Assembly (NCBI RefSeq): GCF_029227915.1
Contig: NC_079881.1
Coordinates: 24,157,501 to 24,221,500, forward strand
Origin: Hydractinia symbiolongicarpus
Lineage: Eukaryota > Cnidaria > Hydrozoa > Anthoathecata > Hydractiniidae
DNA: 64,000 nt
Reading direction: 5' to 3'
The notes below the pieces were generated by a model. It worked only from the letters and a program-made list of their open reading frames with translations. It searched no databases and was not told where the DNA came from. A program made the translations under genes and the position numbers. Of the stretch, positions 1 through 13,235 are shown piece after piece (the stretch's first letter is position 1; every line of letters begins with the position of its first letter).

Positions 1-3000
1 AATTTGACATGATTGCTGGAATTCAGCAATTACATTAGGCTCTGTGGTAGCGCTTTATTTAAAAAGTTAGATAAATAAGTCTTTTTCTACTGTGGGACCA
101 ATCCAGGCGGTTAGCACGCGCTGAATAAATAGAAACAGTTTCAAAGACTACATTTCATTGACTTTGTAGCGGTATAAATCCGTTTGAGTTACAACGGTTG
201 CGTCACATATTCGTACCAACATGTATTTAGCAATAGTAGTCGGATATTGCTAGGTTGCATTGCTTTTAACAGTGAAACGTTTGACTGTGGGACTTAATTG
301 AACTGACTTTGGACTTTGACCTTATAAATGTGATAAATGAGCAATTTTGACAACAAGAAATAACATTCTTCTTAATTAGACATGATTGCTGGAACTCAGC
401 GATTACACTGGGCGCTGTGGTAGCGCTTTATTTAAAATTAAGATAAATAAGTTATTTTTTACTGTGGGACCAATCATAGACGTTAGATCGCGCTGAAGAA
501 ATAGAGACAGTTTCAAAAAAAACATTTCATTGTCTTTCTAACGGTGTCAGTCCGTTTGAGTTACAACGGTTGCGTCACATATTCGTACCAACATATATTT
601 AGTGATAGTTTTTTGATATTACTAGGTTGCATCGCTTTTAACAGTGAAACGATTGACTGTGGGACTTAATTGAACTGATTATGGACTTTCACCTTATAAA
701 TATGATAAATGAGTCAACTGGACCCCAAGAAATATCATTCTTATTAATTTGGCATGATTGCCGAAACTCATCCATTACACCGGGTACTGTGGTAGCGCTT
801 CATTTAAAAATTTAGATAAATAACTCATTCTGTACTGTGGGACCAATCGTAGCCGTTATCGCGCGCTGAAGAAATAGAGACAGTTTCAAAAACTACATTT
901 CAATGACTTTCTAACGGTATCAGTCCGTTTGAGTTACAACGGTTGCGTCATATATTCGTACCAACATGTAGTTAGTGATTTTATTTCGATATTACTAAGT
1001 TGTATCGCTTTTAACAGTGAAACGATTGACTCTGGCACTTAATTGAACTGATTCTGGACTGTGACCTTTTAAATTTGATAAATGAGACAATTGGACTCCA
1101 AGAAATAACATTCTTCTTAATTTGACATGATTGCTGGAACTCAGAGATTTTACTGGTCGCTGTGGTAGTGCTTTATTTAAAAATTAAGATAAAAAAGTCA
1201 TTTTTTACTGTGGGACCAAACCTAGGCGTTAGCGCGCGCTGAAGAAGTGGAGACAGTTTTAAATACTACATATCACTGACTTTCTAACGGTATCAGTTCC
1301 TTTGAGTTACAACGGTTGCGTCACATATTCGCAAAAACATGTATTTAGCGATAGTATTCAGATATTACTAGGTTGCATAGCTTTTACCAGTGAAACGATT
1401 GACTGAGGGACTTAATTGAACTGATTCTAGACTGTGACCTTATAAATGTGATAAATGAGGCAATTGGACTCCAAGGAAAAACATTCTTCTTAATTTGACA
1501 TGATTGCTGTAACTCAGCGATTATTCTGAGCGCTGTGGTAGCGCTTAATTTAATAATTTAGATAAATAAGTCTTTTTTTACTGTAGGACCAATCGTGGCC
1601 GTTAGCACACGCTGAAGAAAGAGAGACATTCTCAAAAACTACATTTCATTGACTTCTTGGCGGTATCAATCCGTTTGAGTTACAACGGTTGCGTCACATA
1701 TTCGTACCAACATATATTTAGTGATAGTTTTCCGATATTACTATGTTGCATCGCTTTTAACAGTGAACCGACTGACTGTGGGATTTAATTTAACTGATTT
1801 TGGACTTTGACCTTATAAATGTGATAAATGAGTCAACTGGACTGTAAGAAATAACATTCTTATTAATTTGGCATGATTGCCGAAACTCATCCATTACACC
1901 GGGTACTATGGTAGCGCTTCATATAAAAATTTAGATAAATAACTCATTCTGTACTGTGGGACCAATCGCAGCCGTTATCGCGCGCTGAAGAAATAGAGAC
2001 AGTTTCAAAAACTACATTTCAATGACTTTCTAACGGTATCAGTCCGTTTGAGTTACAACGGTTGCGTCATATATTCGTACCAACATGTAGTTAGTGATTT
2101 TATTCCGATATTACTAAGTTGTATCGCTTTTAACAGTGAAACGATTGACTGTAGGACTTAATTGAACTGATTTTTGACTTTGACCTTATAAATGTGATAA
2201 ATGAGACAATTGAACTCCAAGAAATAACATGCTTCTTAATTTGACATGATTGCTTGAACTCAGCAGTTAGACTTGGCGCTGTGGCAGCGCTTTATATAAA
2301 AATTTAGATAAAAAAAGTCCTTTTTGAGTAGTGTGACCACTACTAGCCGTTATCGTGCGCTGAAGAAATAGAGACAGTTTCAAAAACTACATTTCATTGA
2401 CTTTCTAACGGTGTCAATCCGTTTGAGTTACAGCGGTTGCGTCACATATTCGTACCAACATGTATTTAGTGATTTTTTCCGATATTACTAAGTTGTATCG
2501 CTTTTAACTGTGAAACGATTGACTGTGGGACTTAGTTGAACTGATTCTGGACTGTGACCTTATAAATGTGATGAATGAGCCAATTGGACTCGAAGGAATA
2601 ACATTCTTCTTAATTTGACATGATTGCTGGAATTCAGCAATTACATTAGGCTCTGTGGTAGCGCTTTATTTAAAAAGTTAGATAAATAAGTCTTTTTCTA
2701 CTGTGGGACCAATCCAGGCGGTTAGCACGCGCTGAATAAATAGAAACAGTTTCAAAGACTACATTTCATTGACTTTGTAGCGGTATAAATCCGTTTGAGT
2801 TACAACGGTTGCGTCACATATTCGTACCAACATGTATTTAGCAATAGTATTCGGATATTGCTAGGTTGCATTGCTTTTAACAGTGAAACGTTTGACTGTG
2901 GGACTTAATTGAACTGACTTTGGACTTTGACCTTATAAATGTGATAAATGAGCAATTTTGACAACAAGAAATAACATTCTTCTTAATTAGACATGATTGC

Positions 3001-4319
3001 TGGAACTCAGCGATTACACTGGGCGCTGTGGTAGCGCTTTATTTAAAATTAAGATAAATAAGTTATTTTTTACTGTGGGACCAATCATAGACGTTAGATC
3101 GCGCTGAAGAAATAGAGACAGTTTCAAAAAAAACATTTCATTGTCTTTCTAACGGTGTCAGTCCGTTTGAGTTACAACGGTTGCGTCACATATTCGTACC
3201 AACATATATTTAGTGATAGTTTTTTGATATTACTAGGTTGCATCGCTTTTAACAGTGAAACGATTGACTGTGGGACTTAATTGAACTGATTATGGACTTT
3301 CACCTTATAAATATGATAAATGAGTCAACTGGACCCCAAGAAATATCATTCTTATTAATTTGGCATGATTGCCGAAACTCATCCATTACACCGGGTACTG
3401 TGGTAGCGCTTCATTTAAAAATTTAGATAAATAACTCATTCTGTACTGTGGGACCAATCGTAGCCGTTATCGCGCGCTGAAGAAATAGAGACAGTTTCAA
3501 AAACTACATTTCAATGACTTTCTAACGGTATCAGTCCGTTTGAGTTACAACGGTTGCGTCATATATTCGTACCAACATGTAGTTAGTGATTTTATTTCGA
3601 TATTACTAAGTTGTATCGCTTTTAACAGTGAAACGATTGACTCTGGCACTTAATTGAACTGATTCTGGACTGTGACCTTTTAAATTTGATAAATGAGACA
3701 ATTGGACTCCAAGAAATAACATTCTTCTTAATTTGACATGATTGCTGGAACTCAGAGATTTTACTGGTCGCTGTGGTAGTGCTTTATTTAAAAATTAAGA
3801 TAAAAAAGTCATTTTTTACTGTGGGACCAAACCTAGGCGTTAGCGCGCGCTGAAGAAGTGGAGACAGTTTTAAATACTACATATCACTGACTTTCTAACG
3901 GTATCAGTCCCTTTGAGTTACAACGGTTGCGTCACATATTCGCAAAAACATGTATTTAGCGATAGTATTCAGAGATTACTAGGTTGCATAGCTTTTACCA
4001 GTGAAACGATTGACTGAGGGACTTAATTGAACTGATTCTAGACTGTGACCTTATAAATGTGATAAATGAGGCAATTGGACTCCAAGGAAAAACATTCTTC
4101 TTAATTTGACATGATTGCTGTAACTCAGCGATTATTCTGAGCGCTGTGGTAGCGCTTAATTTAATAATTTAGATAAATAAGTCTTTTTTTACTGTAGGAC
4201 CAATCGTGGCCGTTAGCACACGCTGAAGAAAGAGAGACATTCTCAAAAACTACATTTCATTGACTTCTTGGCGGTATCAATCCGTTTGAGTTACAACGGT
4301 TGCGTCACATATTCGTACC
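1..4319. repeat. 7-mer higher-order repeat, period 2611 bp (1.65 copies)
   Basis: Bases 1-1708 and 2612-4319 align without indels at an offset of 2611, which is seven monomers. Reading by eye I found only three substitutions, at about 239, 1298 and 1393 of the first copy, whereas neighbouring monomers inside the unit differ at many sites. The match stops abruptly at 1709/4320, where one copy reads GTACCAACATATATT and the other GTACCGACATGTATT. The remaining part of unit 1 (about 1709-2611) is instead nearly repeated at ~14.18-15.1 kb and ~21.65-22.6 kb. Confidence 0.93.
374..745. repeat. Representative satellite monomer (372 bp)
   Basis: One unit given as a reference for phase. It contains a short hairpin-capable inverted repeat, GCGCT-GTGGT-AGCGC, at 412-426 (5-bp stem, 5-nt loop). 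It has two copies of a 10-mer of the form ACTGTGGGAC about 195 bp apart, at phases ~89 and ~284. It also has a conserved middle block around ACAACGGTTGCGTCACATAT, followed by TTCGTACCAACAT. The phase-1 end joins the next unit without any spacer. Length is close to two nucleosome repeats, which is common for eukaryotic satellites; any nucleosome phasing is inference. Confidence 0.95.
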
Positions 4320-5750
4320 GACATGTATTTAGCGATAGTATTCGGATATTACTAGGTTCAATCGCTTTTAACATTGAAACGTTTGACTGTGGGACTTAAT
4401 TGAACTTATTTTGGGCTTTGACCTTATAAAGTTAATAAATGAGCCAGTTTGACTGCAAGAATTAACATTCTTCTTAATTCGACATGATTGCTGGAATTCA
4501 ACGATTATACTGGGCGCTGTGGTGGGCTTTATTTAAAAATTTAGATAAATAAGTCATTTTTTACTGTGGGACCACTCTTGAGCGTTAGCACGCGCTGAAG
4601 AAATAGGAACAGTTTCCAAAACTACATTTCATTGACTTCTTGGCGGTATCAATCAGTGATATTTTTCGGATATTACTAAGTTACATCGCTTTTAACAGTG
4701 AAACGATTGACTCTGGGACTAAATTGAACTGATTTTGTACTTTGACCTTATAAATGTGATAAATGAGCCAGTTTGACTACAAGAAATAACATTCTTCTTA
4801 ATTTGACATGATTGCCGGAACTCAGCGATTACACTGGGCGCTGTGGTAGCGCTTTATTTAAAAATTTAGATAAATAAGTCTTTTTTTACTGTGGGACCAA
4901 TCCTGGCCGTTAGCACACGCTGAAGAACGAGAGGCATTCTCAAAAACTAAATTTCATTGACTTCTTGGTGGTATCAATCCGTTTGAGTTACAACGGTTGC
5001 GTCAAATATTAGTACCGACATGTATTTAGCGATAGTATTCGGATGTTACTAGGTTGCATCGCTTTTAACAGTGAAACGTTTGACTGTGGGACTTAATTGA
5101 ACTGATTTTGGACTTTGACCTTATCAATGTGATAAATGAGCCAGTTTGACTAGAAGAAATAACATTCTTCTTAATTTGACATGATTGCCGGAACTCAGCG
5201 ATTACACTGGGCGCTGTGGTAGCGCTTTATTTAAAAATTTAGATAAATAAGTCTTTTTTTACTGTGGGACCAATCCTGGCCGTTAGCACACGCTGAAGAA
5301 AGAGAGGCATTCTCAAAAACTAAATTTCATTGACTTCTTGGTGGTATCAATCCGTTTGAGTTACAACGGTTGCGTCAAATATTCGTACCGAAATGTATTT
5401 AGCGATAGTATTCGGTTATTACTAGGTTGCATCGCTTTTAACAGTGAAACGTTTGACAGTGGGACTTAACTGAAGTAACTTTGGACTGTGACCTTATAAA
5501 TGTGATAAGTGAGTCAACTGGACCCCAAGAAATGTCATTCTTATTAATTTGGCATGATTGCCGAAACTCATCCATTATACCGGGTGCTTTGGTAGAGCTT
5601 TATTTAAAATTTTAGATAAATAAGTCTTTTTTTACTGTGGGACCAATCCTGGCCGTTAGCACGCGCTTAAGAAATAGAGACATTCTCAAAAACTACATTT
5701 CATTGACTTCTTGGCGGTATCAATCCGTTTGAGTTACAACGGTTGCGTCA
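4320..5750. repeat. Mixed monomers with a near-identical doublet (4800-5545)
   Basis: Satellite monomers without a longer period. Units starting at 4800 and 5173 are almost identical for most of their length: both have the unusual GAGAGGCATTCTC and the GTTGCGTCAAATATT variant. This indicates a recent single-monomer duplication. The unit before them carries a 48-bp internal deletion at about 4653. No other feature is seen. Confidence 0.85.
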
Positions 5751-8700
5751 CATATTTGTACCAACATATATTTAGTGATAGTTTTCCGATATTACTATGT
5801 TGCATCGCTTTTAACAGTGAAACGATTGACTGTGGGACTTAATTGAACTGATTTTGGACTTTCACCTTATAAATGTGATAAATGAGTCAACTTGACCCCA
5901 AGAAATATCATTCTTATTAATTTGGCATGATTGCCGAAACTCATCCATTACACCGGGTACTGTGTTAGCGCTTCATTTAAAAATTTAGATAAATAACTCA
6001 TTCTGTACTTTGGGACCAATCGTAGCCGTTATCGCGCGCTGAAGAAATAGAGACAGTTTCAAAAACTTCATTTCAATGACTTTCTAACGGTATCAGTCCG
6101 CGTGAGTTACAACGGTTGCGTCATATATTCGTACCAACATGTAGTTAGTGATTATATTTCGATATTACTAAGTTGTATCGCTTTTAACAGTGAAACGATT
6201 GACTCTGGCACTTAATTGAACTGATTCTGGACTGTGACCTTTTAAATTTGATAAATGAGACAATTGGACTCCAAGAAATAACATTCTTCTTAATTTGACA
6301 TGATTGCTGGAACTCAGAGACTTTACTGGTCGCTGTGGTAGTGCTTCATTTAAAAATTAAGATAAAAAAGTCATTTTTTACTGTGGCACCAAACCTAGGC
6401 GTTAACGCGCGCTGAAGAAGTGGAGACAGTTTTAAATACTACATTTCACTGACTTGCTAACGGTATCAGTCCCTTTGAGTTACAACGGTTGCGTCACATA
6501 TTCGTACAAACATGTATTTAGCGATAGTATTCGGATATTACTATGTTGCATCGCTTTTACCAGTGAAACGATTGACTGAGGGCCTCAATTGAACTGATTC
6601 TAGACTGTGACCTTATGAATGTGATAAATGAGGCAATTGGACTCCAAGGAAAAACATTCTTCTTAATTTGACATAATTGCTGTAACTCAGGGATTATACT
6701 GGGCGCTGTGGTAGCGCTTAATTTAAAAATTTAGATAAATAAGTCTTTTTTTACTGTAGGACCAATCGTGGCCGTTAGCACACGCTGAAGAAAGAGAGAC
6801 ATTCTCAAAAACTACATTTCATTGACTTCTTGGCGGTATCAATCCGTTTGAGTTACAACGGTTGCGTCACATATTCGTGCCGACATTTATTTAGCGATAG
6901 TATTCGGATATTACTAGGTTGAATCGCTTTTAACAGTGAAACGTTGGACTGTGGGACTTAATTGAACTGATTTTGGGCTTTGACCTTATAAAGTAGATAA
7001 ATGAGCCAGTTTGACTGCAAGAATTAACATTCTTCTTAATTCGACATGATTGCTGGAATTCAACGATTATACTGGGCGCTGTGGTGGAGCTTTATTTAAA
7101 AATTTAGATAAATAAGTCATTTTTTACTGTGGGACCAATCCTGACCGTTAGCACGCGATGAATAAATAGGAACAGGTTCCAAAACTACATTTCATTGACT
7201 TCTTGGCGGTATCAATCAGTGATATTTTTCGGATATTACTAAGTTACATCGCTTTTAACAGTGAAACGATTGACTCTGGGACTTAATTGAACTGATTTTG
7301 TACTTTGACCTTATAAATGTGATAAATGAGCCAGTTTGACTACAAGAAATAACATTCTTCTTAATTTGACATGATTGCCGGAACTCAGCGATTACACTGG
7401 GCGCTGTGGTAGCGCTTTATTTAAAAATTTAGATAAATAAGTCTTTTTTTACTGTGGGACCTATCCTGGCCGTTAGCACACGCTGAAGAAAGAGAGGCAT
7501 TCTCAAAAACTAAATTTCATTGACTTCTTGGTGGTATCAATCCGTTTGAGTTCCAACGGTTGCGTCACATATTTGTACCAACATATATTTAGTGATAGTT
7601 TTCCGATATTACTATGTTGCATCGCTTTTAACAGTGAAACGATTGACTGTGGGACTTAATTGAACTGATTTTGGACTTTCACCTTATAAATGTGATAAAT
7701 GAGTCAACTTGACCCCAAGAAATATCATTCTTATTAATTTGGCATGATTGCCGAAACTCATCCATTACACCGGGTACTGTGGTAGCGCTTCATTTAAAAA
7801 TTTAGATAAATAACTCATTCTGTACTTTGGGACCAATCGTAGCCGTTATCGCGCGCTGAAGAAATAGAGACAGTTTCAAAAACTTCATTTCAATGACTTT
7901 CTAACGGTATCAGTCCGCGTGAGTTACAACGGTTGCGTCATATATTCGTACCAACATGTAGTTAGTGATTATATTTCGATATTACTAAGTTGTATCGCTT
8001 TTAACAGTGAAACGATTGACTCTGGCACTTAATTGAACTGATTCTGGACTGTGACCTTTTAAATTTGATAAATGAGACAATTGGACTCCAAGAAATAACA
8101 TTCTTCTTAATTTGACATGATTGCTGGAACTCAGAGACTTTACTGGTCGCTGTGGTAGTGCTTCATTTAAAAATTAAGATAAAAAAGTCATTTTTTACTG
8201 TGGGACCAAACCTAGGCGTTAACGCGCGCTGAAGAAGTGGAGACAGTTTTAAATACTACATTTCACTGACTTGCTAACGGTATCAGTCCCTTTGAGTTAC
8301 AACGATTGCGTCACATATTCGTACAAACATGTATTTAGCGATAGTATTCGGATATTACTATGTTGCATCGCTTTTACCAGTGAAACGATTGACTGAGGGC
8401 CTCAATTGAACTGATTCTAGACTGTGACCTTATGAATGTGATAAATGAGGCAATTGGACTCCAAGGAAAAACATTCTTCTTAATTTGACATGATTGCTGT
8501 AACTCAGGGATTATACTGGGCGCTGTGGTAGCGCTTAATTTAAAAATTTAGATAAATAAGTCTTTTTTTACTGTAAGACCAATCGTGGCCGTTAGCACAC
8601 GCTGAAGAAAGAGAGACATTCTCAAAAACTACATTTCATTGACTTCTTGGCGGTATCAATCCGTTTGAGTTACAACGGTTGCGTCACATATTCGTGCTGA

Positions 8701-9384
8701 CATTTATTTAGCGATAGTATTCGGATATTACTAGGTTGAATCGCTTTTAACAGTGAAACGTTGGACTGTGGGACTTAATTGAACTGATTTTGGGCTTTGA
8801 CCTTATAAAGTTGATAAATGAGCCAGTTTGACTGCAAGAATTAACATTCTTCTTAATTCGACATGATTGCTGGAATTCAACGATTATACTGGGCGCTGTG
8901 GTGGAGCTTTATTTAAAAATTTAGATAAATAAGTCATTTTTTACTGTGGGACCAATCCTGACCGTTAGCACGCGCTGAATAAATAGGAACAGGTTCCAAA
9001 ACTACATTTCATTGACTTCTTGGCGGTATCAATCAGTGATATTTTTCGGATATTACTAAGTTACATCGCTTTTAACAGTGAAACGATTGACTCTGGGACT
9101 TAATTGAACTGATTTTGTACTTTGACCTTATAAATGTGATAAATGAGCCAGTTTGACTACAAGAAATAACATTCTTCTTAATTTGACATGATTGCCGGAA
9201 CTCAGCGATTACACTGGGCGCTGTGGTAGCGCTTTATTTAAAAATTTAGATAAATAAGTCTTTTTTTACTGTGGGACCAATCCTGGCCGTTAGCACACGC
9301 TGAAGAAAGAGAGGCATTCTCAAAAACTAAATTTCATTGACTTCTTGGTGGTATCAATCCGTTTGAGTTACAACGGTTGCGTCA
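5751..9384. repeat. 5-mer higher-order repeat, period 1817 bp (2 copies)
   Basis: Copy A (5751-7567) and copy B (7568-9384) repeat at an offset of 1817. That equals five 373-bp monomers minus 48, because one monomer in each copy lacks 48 bp (junctions at about 7217 and 9033, reading TATCAATCAGTGATATTT). Only scattered substitutions separate the copies. After copy B the sequence returns to the type seen at 5384-5475 (GTTGCGTCAAATATTCGTACCGAAATG), so the block looks like an extra copy made by unequal crossing over. Confidence 0.92.
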
Positions 9385-9918
9385 AATATTCGTACCGAAA
9401 TGTATTTAGCGATAGTATTCGGTTATTACTAGGTTGCATCGCTTTTAACAGTGAAACGTTTGACAGTGGGACTTAATTGAATTGATTTTGGGCTTTGACC
9501 TTATAAAGATGATAAATGAGCCAGTTCGACTACAAGAAATAACATTCTTCTTAATTCGACATGATTGCTTGAATTCAGCGAGTACACTAGTCTCTGTGGT
9601 AGCGCTTTATTTAAAAAATTAGTTAAATAAGTCTTTTTTTACTGTGGGATCAATCCTGGCCGTTAGCACACGCTGAAGAAATAGAGACATTCTCAAAAAC
9701 TACACTTCATTGACTTCTTGGCGGCATGAATCCGTTTGAGTTACAACGGTTGCGTCACATGTTCGTACCAACATGTACTTAGTAATTTTTGTTCCGATAT
9801 TACTAAGTTGTACCGCTATTAACAGTGCAGCGATTGACTCTGGGACTTATTTGAAGTAACTTTGAACTGTGACCTTATAAATGTGATAAGTGAGTCAACT
9901 GGACCCAAAGAAATATCA
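9385..9918. repeat. Transitional satellite monomers
   Basis: About 1.4 monomers of the same family linking two HOR registers. They share the segment ACAGTGGGACTTAA with the 5.4 kb region and then acquire their own variants, such as TTAGTAATTTTTGTTCCG near 9780. No long-period copy was found in the window and no gene is seen. Confidence 0.8.
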
Positions 9919-12627
9919 TTCTTATTAATTTGGCATGATTGCCGAAACTCATCCATTACACCGGGTGCTGTGGTAGCGCTTCATTTAAAAATTTAGTTAA
10001 ATAATTCAATCTGTACTGTGGGACCAATCGTAGCCGTTATAGCGCGCTGAAGAAATAGAGACAGTTTCAAAAACTACATTTCAATGACTTTCCTACGGTA
10101 TCAGTCCGTTTGAGTTACAACGGTTGCGTCATATATTCGTGCAAACATGTATTTAGCGATAGTATTCGGACATTACTAGGTTGCATCGCTTTTAACAGTG
10201 AAACGATTGACTGAGGGCCTCAATTGAACTGATTCTAGACTGTGACCTTATAAATGTGATAAATGAGGCAATTGGACTCCAAGGAAAAACATTCTTCTTA
10301 ATTTGACATGATTGCTGTAACTCAGCGATTATACTGGGCGCTGTGGTAGCGCTTTATTTAAAAATTTAGATAAATAAGTCTTTTTTTATTGTAGGACCAA
10401 TCCTGGCCGTTAGCACACGCTGAAGAAAGAGAGACATTCTCAAAAACTACATTTCATTGACTTCTTGGTGGTATCAATCCGTTTGAGTTACAACGGTTGC
10501 GTCACATATTCGTACCGACATGTATTTAGCAATAGTATTCGGATATTACTAGGTTGCATCGCTTTTAAAAGTGAAACATTTGACTGTGGGACTTAATTGA
10601 ACTGATTTTGGGCTTTGACTTTATAAAGATGTTAAATGATCCAGTTTGACTACAAGAAATAACATTCTTCTTAATTCGACATGATTGCTGAAATTCAGCG
10701 GGTACACTAGTCTCTGTGGTAGCGCTTTATTTAAAAAATTAGATAAATAAGTCTTTTTTTACTGTGGGATCAATCCTGGCCGTTAGCACACGCTGAAGAA
10801 ATAGAGACATTCTCAAAAACTACATTTCATTGACTTCTTGCCGGTATCAATCCGTTTGAGTTACAACGGTTGCGTCACATATTCGTACCGACATGTATTT
10901 AGCAATAGTATTCGGATATTACTAGGTTGCATCGCTTTTAACAGTGAAACATTTGACTGTGGGACTTAATTGAACTGATTTTGGGCTTTGACTTTATAAA
11001 GATGTTAAATGACCCAGTTTGACTACAAGAAATAACATTCTTCTTAATTCGACATGATTGTTGGAATTCAGCGAGTACACTAATCTCTGTGGTAGCGCTT
11101 TATTTGAAAAATTAGATAAATAAGTCTTTTTTCACTGTGGGATCAATCCTGGCCGTTAGCACACGCTGAAGAAATAGAGACAATCTCAAAAACTACATTT
11201 CATTGACTTCTTGCCGGTATCAATCCGTTTGAGTTACAACGGTTGCGTCACATATTCGTACCAACATATATTTAGTGATCGTTTCCCGATATTACTATGT
11301 TGCATCGCTTTTAACAGTGAAGCGACTGACTGTGGGACTTAATTTAACTGATTTTGGACTTTGACCTTATAAATGTGATAAATGAGTCAACTGGACTGTA
11401 AGAAATAACATTCTTATTAATTTAGCATGATTGCCGAAACTCATCCATTACACCGGGTGCTGTGGTAGCGCTTCATTTAAAAATTTAGTTAAATAATTCA
11501 ATCTGTACTGTGGGACCAATCGTAGCCGTTATAGCGCGCTGAAGAAATAGAGACAGTTTCAAAAACTACATTTCAATGACTTTCCTACGGTATCAGTCCG
11601 TTTGAGTTACAACGGTTGCGTCATATATTCGTGCAAACATGTATTTAGCGATAGTATTCGGATATTACTAGGTTGCATCGCTTTTAACAGTGAAACGATT
11701 GACTGAGGGCCTCAATTGAACTGATTCTAGACTGTGACCTTATAAATGTGATAAATGAGGCAATTGGACTCCAAGGAAATACATTCTTCTTAATTTGACA
11801 TGATTGCTGTAACTCAGCGATTATACTGGGCGCTGTGGTAGCGCTTTATTTAAAAATTTAGATAAATAAGTCTTTTTTTATTGTAGGACCAATCCTGGCC
11901 GTTAGCACACACTGAAGAAAGAGAGACATTCTCAAAAACTACATTTCATTGACTTCTTGGTGGTATCAATCCGTTTGAGTTACAACGGTTGCGTCACATA
12001 TTAGTACCGACATGTATTTAGCAATAGTATTCGGATATTACTAGGTTGCATCGCTTTTAACAGTGAAACATTTGACTATGGGACTTAATTGAACTGATTT
12101 TGGGCTTTGACTTTATAAAGATGTTAAATGGCCCAGTTTGACTACAAGAAATAACATTCTTCTTAATTCGACATGATTGCTGGAATTTAGCGGGTACACT
12201 AGTCTCTGTGGTAGCGCTTTATTTAAAAAATTAGATAAATAAGTCTTTTTTTACTGTGGGATCAATCCTGGCCGTTAGCACACGTTGAAGAAATAGAGAC
12301 ATTCTCAAAAACTTCATTTCATTGACTTCTTGCCGGTATCAATCCGTTTGAGTTACAACGGTTGCGTCACATATTCGTACCGACATGTATTTAGCAATAG
12401 TATTCGGATATTACTAGGTTGCATCGCTTTTAACAGTGAAACGTTTGACTGTGGGACTTAATTGAACTGATTTTGGGCTTTGACTTTATAAAGATGTTAA
12501 ATGACCCAGTTTGACTACAAGAAATAACATTCTTCTTAATTCGACATGATTGCTGGAATTCAGCGAGTACACTAATCTCTGTGGTAGCGCTTTATTTGAA
12601 AAATTAGATAAATAAGTCTTTTTTTAC
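9919..12627. repeat. 4-mer higher-order repeat, period 1492 bp (1.8 copies)
   Basis: Monomer starts at 9927 and 11419, and at 10300 and 11792, give an offset of exactly 1492, four monomers. Diagnostic variants recur in order: ACCGGGTGCTGTGG with TTAGTTAAATAATTCAATC, then GATTGCTGTAACTCAGC, then GCGGGTACACTAGTCTCTG, then GCGAGTACACTAATCTC. The match is lost at about 12630, where GGGATCAATCCTGG of copy A is replaced by GGGACCAATCGTGG. A further partial copy of the GATTGCTGTAACTC monomers lies at 18.66-19.3 kb. Confidence 0.9.
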
Positions 12628-13235
12628 TGTGGGACCAATCGTGGCCGTTAGCACACGCTGAAGAAAGAGAGACATTCTCAAAAACTACATTTCATTGACT
12701 TCTTGGCGGTATCAATCCGTTTGAGTTACAACGGTTGCGTCATATATTCGTGCCGACATTTATTTAGCGATAGTATTCGGATATTACTAGGTTGAATCGC
12801 TTTTAACAGTGAAACGTTGGACTGTGGGACTTAATTGAACTGATTTTGGGCTTTGACCTTATAAAGTTGATAAATGAGCCAGTTTGACTGCAAGAATTAA
12901 CATTCTTCTTAATTCGACATGATTGCTGGAATTCAACGATTATACTGGGCGCTGTGGTGGAGCTTTATTTAAAAATTTAGAGAAATAAGTCATTTTTTAC
13001 TGTGGGACCAATCCTGACCGTTAGCACGCGCTGAATAAATAGGAACAGTTTCCAAAACTACATTTCATTGACTTCTTGGCGGTATCAATCAGTGATATTT
13101 TTCGGATATTACTAAGTTACATCGCTTTTAACAGTGAAACGATTAACTCTGGGACTTAATTGAACTGATTTTGTACTTTGACCTTATAAATGTGATAAAT
13201 GAGCCAGTTTGACTACAAGAAATAACATTCTTCTT
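12628..13235. repeat. Satellite segment copied from the 1817-bp HOR type
   Basis: These 1.6 monomers match about 8.57-9.18 kb: ATTCGTGCCGACATTTATT, CTGTGGTGGAGCTTT, and the same 48-bp deleted monomer at about 13090. They sit between two unrelated registers, so the region looks like a mosaic junction made by recombination within the array. Confidence 0.85.

Noticed and set aside
180-215. Possible RNA polymerase III box B (GGTTGCGTCAC) with a box-A-like TGGCCGTTAGC upstream, suggesting a SINE or tRNA origin of the monomer
   Set aside because: The match to the box B consensus fails at the central bases, box A matches only partly, and no tRNA fold, terminator or A-rich tail is visible.
180-230. 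A CENP-B box in the conserved core
   Set aside because: No stretch fits the YTTCGTTGGAARCGGGA consensus; only scattered bases agree.
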